Shown here: one piece after another, positions 1 to 12,202 of the stretch
Position numbering within the stretch: position 1 is the first letter of the stretch
Layout: every line of letters begins with the position of its first letter
Assembly: GCF_019097595.1 (NCBI RefSeq)
Contig: NC_080713.1
Coordinates: forward strand, 8,819,699-8,883,698
Source of the DNA: Hemibagrus wyckioides
Taxonomy: Eukaryota > Chordata > Actinopteri > Siluriformes > Bagridae
Direction of reading: 5' to 3'
Length of the DNA stretch: 64,000 bases
Made by a program: the position numbers and the translations under genes
The notes under the pieces: model-generated
What the model saw: the letters and a program-made list of their open reading frames with translations, nothing else
Databases searched by the model: none
What the model was told of the DNA's origin: nothing

Positions 1-100
1 GAGAGATAGAAAGACATAAGGAGATGTGTGTCTGGCACAAAGTGTGACTGTTCAATCTGTGGCTGTATCAGTGCTGGAGAAAAGTTGGAGAGAGACTCAC

Positions 101-183
101 CTAATAGTGACATCAGTCTCTAGTCCCTCTCCTCCAGCCTCCACAGCTTTCTGGAAGGACAGCTGTGTGTTCTCTGGTGCGAG
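101..183 (-). CDS. gdpd4: gdpd4-like exon, catalytic LAPENT...ETD segment
   Basis: 83 bases encoding LAPENTQLSFQKAVEAGGEG and LETDVTI. The PENT motif and the acidic metal ligands E282 and D284 are typical of active glycerophosphodiester phosphodiesterases. Acceptor CTCACAG, donor GTGAGT. No further exon is visible in the last 100 bases. Confidence 0.88.
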
Positions 184-302
184 CTGTGAGGATCAACAGA
201 CAGTAACAGATTCGTTTTCCCCTGACATGAATAATAAAAGGATCTGAAGTCTGATGAACATCACGTGACGATCTGAGGAATTTGTATTGGTGATGACTTT
301 AC

Positions 303-448
303 CATGGGAGCGCCTCTGTGCCCGATGAGGATGGGTGCTGGGCCCAGCGTGCCCTCCTCTTTAATGCAGGGGGAATACATGCCCAGAGGAACCAGGTACA
401 AGGCAAAGAGAACAGCTAGGTACGAGCCCATGATGGCCACCTGCCTCA
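303..448 (-). CDS. gdpd4: gdpd4-like exon, fifth membrane segment and GDPD start (HRG)
   Basis: 146 bases. The translation has RQVAIMGSYLAVLFALYLVP (fifth helix), the extracellular SPCI motif, and then LIGHRGAPM, in which H255 and R256 are the first catalytic residues of the GDPD fold. Acceptor TTACAG, donor GTAAAG. A 4.1-kb intron separates it from the previous exon. Confidence 0.9.
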
Positions 449-539
449 CTGTAACACAAAAGGGACAAGGTTGAATGGTTTGGAGAAATGGTTTGGTTCT
501 TTCACCACTTAAACACCACTTAAGATCCAGAAAGGGATT

Positions 540-700
540 TAGTCACTTTACTTCAGGGTCAGTGATTAAGGCTCTGGGTTGGTGATCAGAAGATTGATGT
601 TCAAGCCCCTGTACTACCAATCTGCCACTGTTAGGCCCCCGAGCAAGGCCCTCAGCCCTCTCTGCTCCAGTGGTGCTATATCATGGCTGACAAAAATAAA
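540..700 (+). repeat. SINE-like tract
   Basis: Reads GATTAAGGCTCTGGGTTGGT ... TTCAAGCCCC ... GAGCAAGGCCCTCAGCCCTC, a tRNA-derived fish repeat pattern also seen near 9430, 21050, 37720 and 43200. Confidence 0.55.
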
Positions 701-1513
701 GGCTTCTTCTTAAGTCTCCAGTCACATGTGCCTCTAATTTGGCTGTAATGAAAACCAGCAGCCATGCTGATCCCTTGCAAATACTATTTAATACCCCTGG
801 GTTAGTGTTTACATTGTGTGACATTTTCATGGCCAAGGGACAAAGAGACCACAGCCAGTGACGCAGATGTTCAGACAGCCAGAGGATGTTAGTTTTACCA
901 CCAGGGTGCCAGGACAGAGAAGAGCCTTGATGCATGTCTTCCATGTATCCTACGAGATGTGGAGAGGGAAATGTGGTGCAGAGAGTGGGGTGATAACAGA
1001 TGTGACTTTTCAGCGACACCAATTTTCTAAACCAGCTTGCCTTCTATAGCAGATCTGAAGTTTCAGGTTATCCAGTCGTGTGCTTTTATGTAGATTATTT
1101 AGATAATAGCAGCTCATTTGACAAGGGACTAGCTACAGGGTTGAAGACATTAATTCAGAAAGAAGAGATTTATTTTGTATGTATTTGTATTTGCAAGCAG
1201 TATACACTTATTTTTCGTTTCATTTACCCTCTCTGGTCTGTTTAGAGAACTGAAGCCATGGCTGTTTAAAGACGAGACGAATAAATTGATCACCACTTCA
1301 ATTCAAGTTCAGTTCTTTTAGCATTAGTCAAAATTTGCAGCATTGCTTTTTGCAAAACAAAAAACCTTCTGTAGTCCTTTCATTTCTAGCCATAAACTAA
1401 TCGCTCATGGTTCAGTCATGTTAATTGCTTATTTTGTCTTTGTAAAGAAGTTTTAAGCTAACAGATCTGAGGAATTTGTAGGCTTCAAACTCATTGTTGT
1501 GCTCTTTGTTGTG

Positions 1514-2331
1514 TGTTTTGTGGCACGGTGCATTATCCTACTGCAACAGGCCACAGCCATCAGGGAATATTGTTTCCATGAAAGGGTGTACATGGTCTGC
1601 AACAATGCTTAGATAGGTGGTACGTGTCAAAGTAACATCCACATGGATGGCAGGACCCAAGGTTTCCCAGCAGAACATTGCACAAAGCATGACACTGCCT
1701 CCACCGGCTTGCCTTCTTCCCATAGTGCATCCTGGTGCCATGTGTTCCCCTGTTAAGAATTCACATTTTGTAAAAGAAAATGTGATTCATCAGACCAGGC
1801 CACTTTCTTCCATTGCTCCATAGACCAGTTCTGATGCCCATTGTTGGCGCTTTCATAGGTGCACTGGTATCAGCATGGTCACCCTGACTGGTCTGCGGCT
1901 ATGCAGCTCCAGACGCAATAAACTATGATGCACTGTGTATTCTGACACCTTTCTATCAGAACCAGCATTAACTTCTTCAGCAATTTGAGCAACAGTAGCT
2001 CGTCTGTTGGAATGGATCACATGGGTCAGCCTTCACTCCCCACGTGCATCAATGTGCCTTTGCCGCCCATGTCCCTGTCGCCGGTTCACCACTGTTCCTT
2101 CAGATCAGATGCTCTGATCCAGTCGTCTAGCCATCACAATTTGGCCCTTCATCAAACTCGCTCAAATCCTTACTCTTGCCCATTTTTCCTGCTTCTAACA
2201 CATCAACTTTGAGGACAAAATGTTCACTTGCTGCCTAATATATCCCACCCACTAACAGGTGCCATGATGAGGAGATCATCAGCATTATTCCCTTCACCTC
2301 TCAGTGCTCATAATGTTACGCCTGATCGGTG
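1514..2331 (-). mobile_element. Internally deleted Tc1-like element (second family), 5' part and catalytic core
   Basis: The right end ...ATAATGTTACGCCTGATCGGTG is followed by TA. Reading on the minus strand there are remnants of the N-terminal DNA-binding region (2220-1950), the loop and the catalytic core (MAPGCTMGRRQAGGGSVMLC, near 1741). The end distal to the N-terminus is cut off near 1514. This is the only copy here that keeps the catalytic part, so it links the short family members to a full-length parent. Confidence 0.8.
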
Positions 2332-4591
2332 TATACTGTCGTTGTATACAGTTTCTGATTAATCGGTGTTTTATTGTCAGTAGAATGTTTATAAGCTTTT
2401 CAATCAATTTCACCAATGGGGTAGGCACATGACATGACTGCTTTCCCAGTCCAACAATGCACAAAAAAATGCACAATCCTTTCCTATTTTATGAATAAAA
2501 CTTGATGTGGTGTGCTGTTAAATGAAACGAATCCATGTCAGCATGGTGTGATGTGGTGCTATCTCTTGAGATTGACAGAGCTGGTCATGTTACGGAGAAA
2601 ACAGAAAGCCCTCTGAAAACCCCCCCCGAGGTGGACATCTTACTGACTGTTCCATTTAAAGCGCTCCTTTCATAAATGTTAAATAAGCGTGTCTATGAAA
2701 AAAGCTTCAAGATTCTAATCTTTTTATTATTAGTCTTATTACGTAGCTCACTGGCTGTGAGCATGATCTGTTACTAAGGAAATGATAATGTATTATTAAG
2801 TCCATTAATAGTGCTGAGGTTATAGAAAACATTAATCAACACCATCTGATTCGAGGTTTCAACAGTGCTGCTGTATACACATTTTTAATAAACGCAAATT
2901 AAGAGCATTAATCTTCTCCATTGTTCTGCAAATATGCAAAGTAATACAAAGACCTATGGCTTCGCAGAAAAACACAGCAGGATGAACGCTAATGTCTTTT
3001 TAGGGTCATTAAAGTATAATCAGCCATGCCTTAGGAAGAAGTGAAAAGCATTAAAAGAAGATGAAGGTTTGGGGGAACAATCTAAGATAAGACTATCACT
3101 TGGAAATTCAGACCTTATACGAGAAGGCTTCTTCCTTATAGATTAAACGAGGTGTGAAGTCTACAGTGAATTATTATCCAAAACTGGGGACCGGTACGTT
3201 CGACTGACCACCAACCAGGCATCACAAAACACTGCCATAGTAAAAACTTCTGTCATACTCACTCACAGTAGTTTAAAAGCATTATGACGGCTAATGAATC
3301 AAACAGAAAATGAGCTGCTTAAAAACAACCTGATTGGAGTAAACCAAGCACCTAAATCATCATAACCAACATTTACAGCATGCCTCAAAAACTGATTTAC
3401 TCGGAACCTGTTCTAGAGCTTTCTCTGGTCTCTGCTTAAAGCGGATTTAATCGGGCAAACAAAAATGCTCATAAATATAATAGATGGACCATTGCCCAAG
3501 TCAGTATAATCCGACTGCTGCAGTATAATCCATTTAGAAGTCTCAGAACTGGCACGGATTTGGTTATTACACAATGAAGAGAAGGAGATTTTACCCGAGT
3601 TTATGTCTCTGCTATACTGAAACAGCCGGGCTGCATATAAAGCTGTTGACACTCGAGACATCAGACTCTGCATATCAACTGCATTAAAGGCTTTAGATTG
3701 AAGTGAAATGGGTATTATAATGGAACGCCTGCAATGTCTGCGGCTGTGAATCTCATAATAAATGAGTCACATCGCTCTACAAGTGAAATAAACTGAAGGC
3801 AGCTTTTTAAAATGAAAGCTGACTGGATTTCTCGAGGTAGTCTGAAGATGTCTGCGTAAGGGAGAGGCAGGGAGGAAGGGAGAGAAAGATGTCAGTGTGT
3901 TGTACGAACAATAGAGCTGGTGTGTCCGGGAATGAGCGTCTGACACGGCCGGTGCGAAAGAGTGCGAGCCGAGCCGTGACCCTCGCGCTCGTCATTACTG
4001 CTTTTTCTCTCTCGTTCGTTAATCATCCCCTCATCAAGACCCCAATAACAGCCCCAGACATGACTCAGCCTCGCTGTGCCCATGACAACCAGAGACAGAG
4101 GGATGAGAGAAAGAGTGAGAGGAATACAAAAGAGGAGAGGGAGAAGTGAGAAAGCCACAAAAGCAAAGTTCTGCCTGTGAAGGACAGCTAATGCGTCATG
4201 CCACACTGCACTATATAGCTACGCAAAAACCCCCAGAAAAAGCAGGTATTAAAAAAACAGTAGGAAGTACTGACACACTACCATCAACTGGATCCATTAA
4301 ATACTGCATTAGAAATATAAAATATTATTAAAGATCGTATAACAAAGACTTGATATGATCTGGAAAAGGTCAGATTATTAATTTACCCCTAAAGTCAATG
4401 CAGTCTATATGATTATTATATTGATATGTCCATGACTCTTTTTAGCACAACATATCAAGTTGAATGTTTGTAGGATTTATACTGAAATATCTTTGTACCC
4501 ACGAGATGAACTGATTAGATTCTGGAATGAATCCAAACAACATCAAGGTCACAGGAAGTTAGTGATAGTTAGCAATGTTAGCAACACTGAC

Positions 4592-4685
4592 CTTTCTTAT
4601 TCATTCGAAAGAAGTGTAAGGCTATTGGCCAGGACAGGAGAGCCATGAGTGAGACTCCACCCACATGCAGAAAAGGTGCTGTGAC
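4592..4685 (-). CDS. gdpd4: gdpd4-like exon, fourth membrane segment
   Basis: 94 bases encoding VTAPFLHVGGVSLMALLSWP and IALHFFRMNKK. The TAPFLH motif at the start of helix 4 is diagnostic for GDE2/GDE3/GDE6 proteins. Acceptor CTGTAG, donor GTCAGT, ends in phase 1. Confidence 0.87.
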
Positions 4686-4801
4686 CTACAGACAAATGTA
4701 CAAATACCATCATTATTTATAGTAATGGACTTGTTTCATTTCAGTCGGACACATGACATAAGCTGAAGTTTTAAGATAATGACAGGTTAAGACTGAGCAA
4801 C

Positions 4802-4900
4802 CTGAAAGGACAGGAGGAGGGTCTGCCACTCTTTGCTCCACAGATCCGAGAGCACAGCTGTGGCACTGACGGAGAAGGCCAGGGTCACCAGGATACCAAT
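4802..4900 (-). CDS. gdpd4: gdpd4-like exon, third membrane segment
   Basis: 99 bases in phase 0, encoding IGILVTLAFSVSATAVLSDL followed by WSKEWQTLLLSFQ. This matches the third helix and the EW..LL.SLQ loop of GDPD2/GDPD5. Acceptor TGTGCAG, donor GTTGCT; the donor is weak but the phase and the family alignment support it. Confidence 0.83.
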
Positions 4901-4947
4901 CTGCACAGAGTTAAACACAGATATCAACAAATCAAGGCTTGCACATA

Positions 4948-5089
4948 CACTCTATTACCAAAAGTTTTGGGACACCCCTCCAAATCATTGAATTCAGGTG
5001 TTCTTTTTCAGGTGTTGATCTCGGCCCCTTAGTTCCAGTGAAAGGAACTCTCAATGCTTCAGCATACCAAGACTTTTGGCAATATAGTG
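4948..5089 (+). mobile_element. 142-bp Tc1-derived MITE in a gdpd4-like intron
   Basis: TIRs CACTCTATTACCAAAAG and (reverse) CACTATATTGCCAAAAG, with TA duplications at 4946-4947 and 5090-5091. The interior is a short piece of transposase sequence ([15 protein letters not shown]). It lies between two exons, 69 bases from the 5158 exon border. Confidence 0.88.
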
Positions 5090-5157
5090 TAAATATTGAG
5101 AGATTTAACATTGACGCTGTATTAATATTTTAATGTGTTTAGGTAAAATGTGTTTAC

Positions 5158-5217
5158 TTTGTGGCTCCAGTGCAGATAAAGTCTCTGTCCCTCAGAGAGA
5201 AGACACACTGCTAAGAC
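5158..5217 (-). CDS. gdpd4: gdpd4-like 60-base exon
   Basis: A 60-base exon encoding VLAVCLLSEGQRLYLHWSHK, matching the end of helix 2 and the LHWLHK loop of GDPD5. Acceptor ATTGGCAG, donor GTAAAC. It is too short to show up as a long open frame and was found from the alignment and phase of its neighbours. Confidence 0.85.
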
Positions 5218-5307
5218 CTGCCAATGAATAACACTCATTAAAGTAAAAACACACACAAATTGAACACCACAGAGTTTATATTTTGCGCTGCAGTTCTACA
5301 GTCTCAC

Positions 5308-5401
5308 CAGCAGGAGGGCGATGTAGGTGAAAAGTGCCGCAGCCACCACCAGCAGCACCACTGACCAGGGGAACCAGAAGCCCATATTCCCAAAGTTAAA
5401 C
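5308..5401 (-). CDS. gdpd4: gdpd4-like exon, second membrane segment
   Basis: Acceptor CATCAG, donor GTGAGA, 94 bases. The translation runs FNFGNMGFWFPW then SVVLLVVAAALFTYIALLL, the loop and second helix of the family (MGYW..W pattern in GDPD5). It closes the split Trp codon and ends in phase 0. The donor end overlaps a CTCF-like word on the plus strand. Confidence 0.85.
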
Positions 5402-5944
5402 CTGATGGCAAAGAATATCATTAAAAAATTATTTCTAGCAGACTGGACCTGTATCACAGTATTTATAACCCTTTTTCAGAATTAGCAGTTTATTTTTTAG
5501 TGTAGTAATAATGAGTAACTCTTTTTAAATGGTGAGAAAAACAAAAATTGACTCAGATTGCCTCTTTTTTAAAGGGTCAACACACATATTATTTACTCTT
5601 TAGCACATACACAGTTTCTGATGCAGCAACACTGGAGTGCACACAAACCACAAAGTGCACTCTCACCTTATTTTGCAGTGGTCTGTGCAAGAGGCACGCT
5701 GCTGAACGTGTGTACAAAATACAGCAACATACCATACAACATTCATGACCCTCGACTTGTGTGTAAAAAAAGTGCTGTGAAAACACCATGCTTTCCTAGC
5801 ACTTGAGCTTTTCTAAAGTATTTACATTTCCAGGTAGATGCTGCTTGTTCTGAACTGACAGATCGGAAACCATGTTGCCATGGACTTTAATAATATTTTC
5901 ATAACACGTGAAAAGTATGCAGACTAAAATGTATAGAATATAAT

Positions 5945-6095
5945 ACATTTACAGCATTTGACAGATACCCTTGTTATTAATTTACCCCAATGAAGCACAA
6001 AGGGCCTTGCTCAGGGGGCCCAGATGTAGCAGCTTAGCCGAGGGATTTAACCTCACATCTTACTGTCCAACACCTTAATCACTAAGGTGTTTAGA
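5945..6095 (-). repeat. SINE-like tract
   Basis: TTTACAGCATTTGACAGATA ... GGGCCTTGCTCAGGGGGCCC ... CCAACACCTTAATCACTAA. It shares its order of motifs with the tract at 56270-56450. Confidence 0.55.
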
Positions 6096-6577
6096 ATCCC
6101 TTAGAATAGGAATTATTCCAAGCCCAATTCATCATCTTATCAAAATATATCCGCATGTCCAACATTTTACACTTCCACATTATAATCAGGAAACATCAGC
6201 TCAGTCTATTTCCTTTATTTGCAACTTTCTGCAGAGCTACAGAAACAAGAGCACTTTAGAGTCAGGGAGCAGGAAATATTGTTTAGAATGATGATAATAT
6301 TTGTGCTATTCTCAGAAAATGGTACAGGTAAGGAGTACAAGATGATGAGATGTGTTATGAGGAAATAATCAACAATAGGGGTTTGAAATGCAGCTGATGC
6401 AAAGTTTATTATTTTCCTATAATGGCAACGTTCCAAAATTGTTTTATTCCTCCTCTTTCCTATAATGCCCGAAAGCTTTATCGCCAATTAGATTTCAAAT
6501 TTTGTTTACTGAGTGTCATGGAGTTTCAAATAAACCCGTGATTTGTCCGGCATATCGAATATCCCGGCTTTACTTAC

Positions 6578-6681
6578 CAATCAAAGTCATCGTAGTCATT
6601 CTGAGCCTCGCTCCAGAAATACAGGAACACCAGTGTCAGGAAAAAGGTGATGATGAGGAGGATAAAACTAGCACACTCCAA
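6578..6681 (-). CDS. gdpd4: gdpd4-like exon, first membrane segment
   Basis: The translation begins LECASFILLIITFFLTLVFL and continues with YFWSEAQNDYDDFDW, aligning with the first transmembrane helix and following loop (YFW...ND YDEFNW type) of GDPD5. Acceptor TTTCAG, donor GTAAGT. The length is 104 bases and the final Trp codon is split 2+1 with the next exon. Confidence 0.85.
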
Positions 6682-7231
6682 CTGAAATAATCATCAGGAA
6701 TAACACGCAGAGAAACAGCTTTCAGTAATGACAGCCTAATCATTCACAGTGTGTATCAGTGAGGCAGGAGATATCCAGAGAAGTGTCCTTCTGAGAACAT
6801 GCACTGGGAGTAATTTACGCTGTGAGTCATCCCTCTAACAATCCTGCAATCACTCCTCTGTCTCTGTCCCTCGCTTTTCTCTTTCAGCCTAGAAGATGTT
6901 AGGACTCTAAAAGTAATCTGTCATTTAGACGGATGTTTTTGGGTTGAAGTGGAGCGGAATTGTTTGTCTGACGCGAGGAACCGCTTTTATAAAATGCAGA
7001 CTGTGTCAGCAGAGTGTCTAATCGATGCAAAGTTCGTGAAGTCAGCAAATGCAAGAAAAGCTTCGAAATAAGCTGTTTCTAAAAAATCTGTGTGTATGTA
7101 TATATGTGTTAGAGCTTAACACAGCTATCTGACCCTGACAAACCTGGACTAAATACACAATTATCATATTTATCTTATCAAATACGTCCACAATATATAT
7201 AGTGTGTGTGTTTGGGTTTGTGTGTTTTTAC

Positions 7232-7523
7232 CCTACTACAGCAGCACTCCCCAGGTTGGGCTCTGGCCCTCTGATAGCGCCTCCATTGGCAGCCATAGAG
7301 TCCAGCCAGACAGGAGACGAAGGGCTGGTGCTCGTAGCGCTGAAGCAGCTGCCTACGGATAACCTTTAACCTCCCCAGCTTCAGTGTGGACAGGCTGATG
7401 GGAGAGCGGCCCATGGGTCACCATGGAGCACACGTCACTCACACACTCAGTCGCACACGCACCACAGTGGAAAGGGGATATACACGACCAAAAGAACAGG
7501 GGTCAGTCCATCATGCAGGTGAC
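7232..7523 (-). CDS. gdpd4: gdpd4-like exon with start codon (residues 1-61)
   Basis: A strong polypyrimidine acceptor precedes 7523 and the donor GTAAAA follows 7232. The start is taken as the ATG at 7414; the ATG a few bases upstream (CTCCATGG) is out of frame. The 61 residues include FVSCLAGLYGCQWRRYQR, which matches the cysteine-containing cytoplasmic N-terminus of GDPD5/GDPD2-type proteins. The exon ends in ECCCSR, phase 0. The 5' 109 bases are untranslated. Confidence 0.8.
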
Positions 7524-8770
7524 CTAGAGGGAAGAGACAGAGAAAGAAAATAAGAGAGAGGGAGAACAGGCAGTTAGTGAACAATAGAGAGGGCTTGAGA
7601 ACAGAAAGGTGTAGAGTTATAATGAAAGCCAGTGATATACAACGTAATAGATTTACAGAATATATGTAGATAGAAAGACAGAGAGAAGACACAATGAGAG
7701 AACAGTAGAAGAATAATAGACAGAATAAAAGAAAGACAATAAGAGATAGACAGATAATGAGAAAAATGTAGGATTTGTTAGGTGACACTTTCAAATGGGA
7801 GAGGGGGAATGGAAAAATTTTTACCTTCCATCAATCAGCCACCATTCCACATAAAGTAAATTTGAAAAGTCCATCTATTTCCTGTACTGTTTATCCTATA
7901 AAGAATCTCAGTGAACACACAGCCTGGACCGGGTGCCAATCAATCACAGGACACAATCACACACCCACTCACACACTACTAAGTCTAAACAAGCTTTCAT
8001 ACAAAATCCCCGTGATGGAAATCTCCTAGACGCTGTTTTATTACCGAGCTCAAAAATGTAGCTGGCTTTCGAAATGTACTACGGATAACCACGATATGCT
8101 CCGAAAAGCAGATCACGGCATACTTTATCAAGTTAATGATAACATAAGATCACATTCCACATCGATAAACATCACTACAGGAAGCACTATAATCACTCGA
8201 GGCCACGGTGTTAGAAGCTTTGTGATGCCTGCTATAATCCACCACAAATACAGCTGTGTCTATTAAACCTACAGAAACTCAAAATACTGTTATAAACTCA
8301 AAAACTCAAATATTGTTTATTTGTAATGAATCTTTGATGCTTAAACTCTATCAGATGCTTAAGAATCACTCTCTGTATCAGCTCAAACAAACAGAGCCTA
8401 CAATTAGCAGTTCAGCTCAGTATTAAAGAAAAAAAGAAACATAATTCATTATTATAAGGTTAAAATCGCACGTGACACTCATTCCCATCTACAGGAATGT
8501 CAGGGATGAGATATTACAGTGTAAGAAATTTGTAATAACTTAATAATAAAGTAAAACCCCTGTGTTTGCTTGCGTAGTGAAGAATACTGGCGCCTGAATG
8601 GATTCCTCGCTCATCAGAGCTACCATTTGTTATATCAGAAATAATATAATGAGTGCCAGTAATGGTGCATGAATCTCAGAAAACCAGAACTAGTGTGTGT
8701 GAATATACACAGCTGCTGTGTGAGAAACATAGTTCACACAGTCATGCACTGGAATATCTTGACTGCTACC

Positions 8771-8778
8771 TGACGTCA
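8771..8778. promoter_or_regulatory. Full CRE palindrome TGACGTCA
   Basis: The complete CREB/ATF consensus octamer lies in the first intron of the gdpd4-like gene. An octamer can occur by chance in 64 kb, and nothing else at the site supports function. Confidence 0.25.
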
Positions 8779-9104
8779 CACCCTACAACAACGCCTCCAC
8801 CATTTCTCTTGGTAATGCATCATGCGATTTAGAAGTGTTTATCTCTTAAATACGTAGGATCTATGCGGCAGCCATCCTGCCTACACACTTACTCACACTA
8901 CAAACTTTACTTAACCAAGAACTGGCATGGAAATATGTTTAGCTCTTTAACCCATACACTGTAGGGAAAAAGAGTGAAACTAGAAAAGCTTTAAAATATA
9001 CAGCTCAAAGTCTGTGGAGACCTTATGTGACAGCCCAGTCACATGTCAGTCCTCTTTAAACTGTTGACATTTAATAGTATAGGATGTTAACTTCCCCTCA
9101 CTGA

Positions 9105-9400
9105 AACTTCTTCCAGCATGACTATGCCCTTGTGTGCAAATCAAGCTCCATGATAAAATGGTATGCCAAGGTTGGTATGAAAGAACTCGAGTGGCCTGCA
9201 CAGAGCCCTGACTTCAACCCCAATGAAGACTTCTGGGATGAACTGGAACGCTGACTGCACCCCAGGACCTCTCAGTATCTGACCTCACTAATGCTCTTGT
9301 CATTGAATGGGCAGAAATGTCCAGAACCATGATCCAAACTGTAGTGAAAAGCCTTCTCAGAGGAAAAGAGGAAAAATATATCTACAATAGGATGTTCAGA
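9105..9400 (+). mobile_element. Degraded Tc1 transposase remnant
   Basis: The plus strand reads, with interruptions, [20 protein letters not shown], the C-terminal catalytic motif of Tc1 transposases. No TIR is preserved. Confidence 0.65.
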
Positions 9401-10783
9401 AAGCACATATAGTGCTTATAGACATATAGTGTGATGTGGTGTTGGACTAACAATCAGAATGTTGTGAGTTCGAATCCCAGGGGTGCCACTGCTGGGCTCT
9501 TGAGCAAGTAAATATCTGTATAAAATCTAAAATATCTGTGAATAAATATAAGCTGTGAAAATAGGTATTGCTTAATAATAGAAAAAGAAGAAGGTGAAAT
9601 AGATATTACAGTATTATAAATCAAATACTAGATCAGATTGAATAACTTTTTTTTGTGTGTGTTCTCTGGCTCTTAGCAGGAGACTCAAGGAACACCTTAA
9701 GGTTAAAATGAAGCCAGGATCTTCTCACACCTCATTATCTAATGGAACATTACATCATGTGAAAGCGAAGGTCGATGGCGTTTACTCCTGACTGTCCTCA
9801 GCTCAAACAACCTCAATCCTTGTCGAGGCCAGAGGTCAGTCAAATCCGCTAAAGGACTAATACCGAAGTTGTCAACTGAGAAAGCAAAAACATACACTGG
9901 GTGATGTCTGGCATACAGGAGTTCGGAAAGACAGCAATTCTCTTAGGTTTAAGATGAAACGTCCTAATTTTCAGCAAAAATAAATGTGAAAAAGTATCCT
10001 TAAACAATCAGATTTCCAATAAAACAAGCAGGGAGTCTTCACTGTTCTGCTGTAATAAAATCAAATGTACACAGAGCAAAGGTCACCTCACAAGCATGTG
10101 CTGATCTTACAGCCCTGAGACACACCTGATCATGATAACGCTATAATGCAGTGAAGTACAAAAAAAACCTATTATAAGATAACGAGGCATGCAATACAAA
10201 GTTTGTGGATAAATTCTGTAAGTTTCCTGGGTCTCATTCTGAGCTATTTTCAATGCAACAATACAAGGAGTCACAAGAAGAGCTTTTAATTCAAGTAGGC
10301 TACACTAATCTTTGGATTCCTTTGTGTAGCATCTGATATGCACTATGTCTTTTATTAACTAATGTAATATTAATGTGTCTGGATATATGGACATGCACAG
10401 AGATACTGCACAGCGGCAACTCAATTGTAAATCAGGTACTGGGAGATTTCTCTTCTCTGCTAAATCTAACTGATATCAAATCAGGTGCGTTAGAGACAAA
10501 AAAGATGAAAAATCTGATCTGTACATTGGGCACACGGAAACAGAGACAATCAATCCCTGTGGAGAAGGCACTGTAGTTCATTCATTCTCGCCTTGACCCA
10601 CCCAATACATTCCTCTTTCTAAAAGTACACACACACACACACACACACTTAAGAACATATACAGACCAGCCAAATGTCCCCTTAAGCTCAAAACTCTCAG
10701 AAATTCCTATCACTGTAGGAACATTCAGGGTCCTCGTTAAGACAATAACCTACACCCACCCAGACCACACACACACACACACA

Positions 10784-11090
10784 CTTAAAAAGGCACATAT
10801 CCATGTAACAGCAGAGACACTGTCCTCACAAAGTTACAATGACCTACAACTACACATCGTAACTGTACACACACACACACACACACTTAAAAAGGCACAT
10901 ATCCATGTAACAGCAGAGACACTGTCCTCACAAAGTTACAATGACCTACAACTACACATCGTACCTGTACACACACACACACACACACTTAAAAAGGCAC
11001 ATATCCATGTACTGTAATATTAGGAACTCTATCCTCACAAATTTACAATAAACTACAATTACACATCGTAACCATACACACACACACACA
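10784..11090 (+). repeat. Tandem repeat, three units of about 102 bases
   Basis: Units start CTTAAAAAGGCACATATCCA at 10784, 10886 and 10988; each ends in a CA microsatellite. The third is diverged. The non-CA part resembles the 18.3-kb repeat (GTCCTCACAAAG). Confidence 0.85.
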
Positions 11091-11193
11091 CACAAAGCAT
11101 ACGGACCAGTCAAATGTTCCTAAAAGGTAAGAATTCTCAGAAATCCCTATCATTGTGTGGACATTCAGGGTCCTCACTAAGTAAAATAAACTA

Positions 11194-11223
11194 CACACAC
11201 ACACACACACATACACACAAAAG

Positions 11224-11261
<38 letters not shown>

Positions 11262-11270
11262 TATACACAA

Positions 11271-11325
<55 letters not shown>

Positions 11326-11337
11326 TACACACAAAAG

Positions 11338-11369
<32 letters not shown>

Positions 11370-11381
11370 TATACACAAAAG

Positions 11382-11438
<57 letters not shown>

Positions 11439-11485
11439 ACAAAAGCTCTCTCTCTCACACACACACACACACATATACACAAAAG

Positions 11486-11523
<38 letters not shown>

Positions 11524-11535
11524 TACACACAAAAG

Positions 11536-11573
<38 letters not shown>

Positions 11574-11582
11574 TATACACAA

Positions 11583-11631
<49 letters not shown>

Positions 11632-11640
11632 TACACACAA

Positions 11641-11686
<46 letters not shown>

Positions 11687-11697
11687 ATACACAAAAG

Positions 11698-11730
<33 letters not shown>

Positions 11731-11742
11731 ACATACACACAA

Positions 11743-11795
<53 letters not shown>

Positions 11796-11802
11796 TACAC
11801 AA

Positions 11803-11850
<48 letters not shown>

Positions 11851-11870
11851 TCACACATACACACAAAAGC

Positions 11871-11923
<53 letters not shown>

Positions 11924-11924
11924 A

Positions 11925-11972
<48 letters not shown>

Positions 11973-11995
11973 TCACACACACATATACACAAAAG

Positions 11996-12027
<32 letters not shown>

Positions 12028-12040
12028 TATACACAAAAGC

Positions 12041-12086
<46 letters not shown>

Positions 12087-12088
12087 AG
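11194..12088. repeat. Compound CA/CT minisatellite (about 0.9 kb)
   Basis: About 17 alternating blocks of (CA)n, ATACACAAAAG and (CT)n. The apparent 325-codon frame here is only HTHTH/SLSLS read from the repeat. Confidence 0.97.
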
Positions 12089-12149
12089 TAGATAAGCAGT
12101 TTTTCCAAAATCATATGAGCCCCTGACCCGTCTAGGATCAGCAAACATA

Positions 12150-12200
<51 letters not shown>
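12150..12200. repeat. (TTA)n microsatellite
   Basis: About 16 uninterrupted ATT triplets. Confidence 0.97.

Positions 12201-12202
<2 letters not shown>

Larger units (their letters stand above)
449..4591 (-). other. Intron of the gdpd4-like gene
   Basis: This intron lies between the fourth- and fifth-helix exons. It holds a SINE-like tract (540-700) and a deleted Tc1 element (1514-2331). From 2340 to 4590 there is no recognisable gene or repeat; open frames on both strands near 3.9-4.2 kb have no family resemblance. Confidence 0.6.

Noticed and set aside
3807..4206. Overlapping frames on both strands near 3.9-4.2 kb
   Set aside because: No homology, no splice structure and mutually overlapping; probably chance in a GC-richer patch of intron.
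101..7414. Naming the left gene gdpd5
   Set aside because: The N-terminus resembles GDPD5, but the intact GLETD motif and the position next to pak1 favour gdpd4. Kept as the main alternative.
11114..12091. 325-codon open frame (HTHTH/SLSLS)
   Set aside because: It is the translation of a CA/CT repeat with no start context, no family and full explanation by the repeat.
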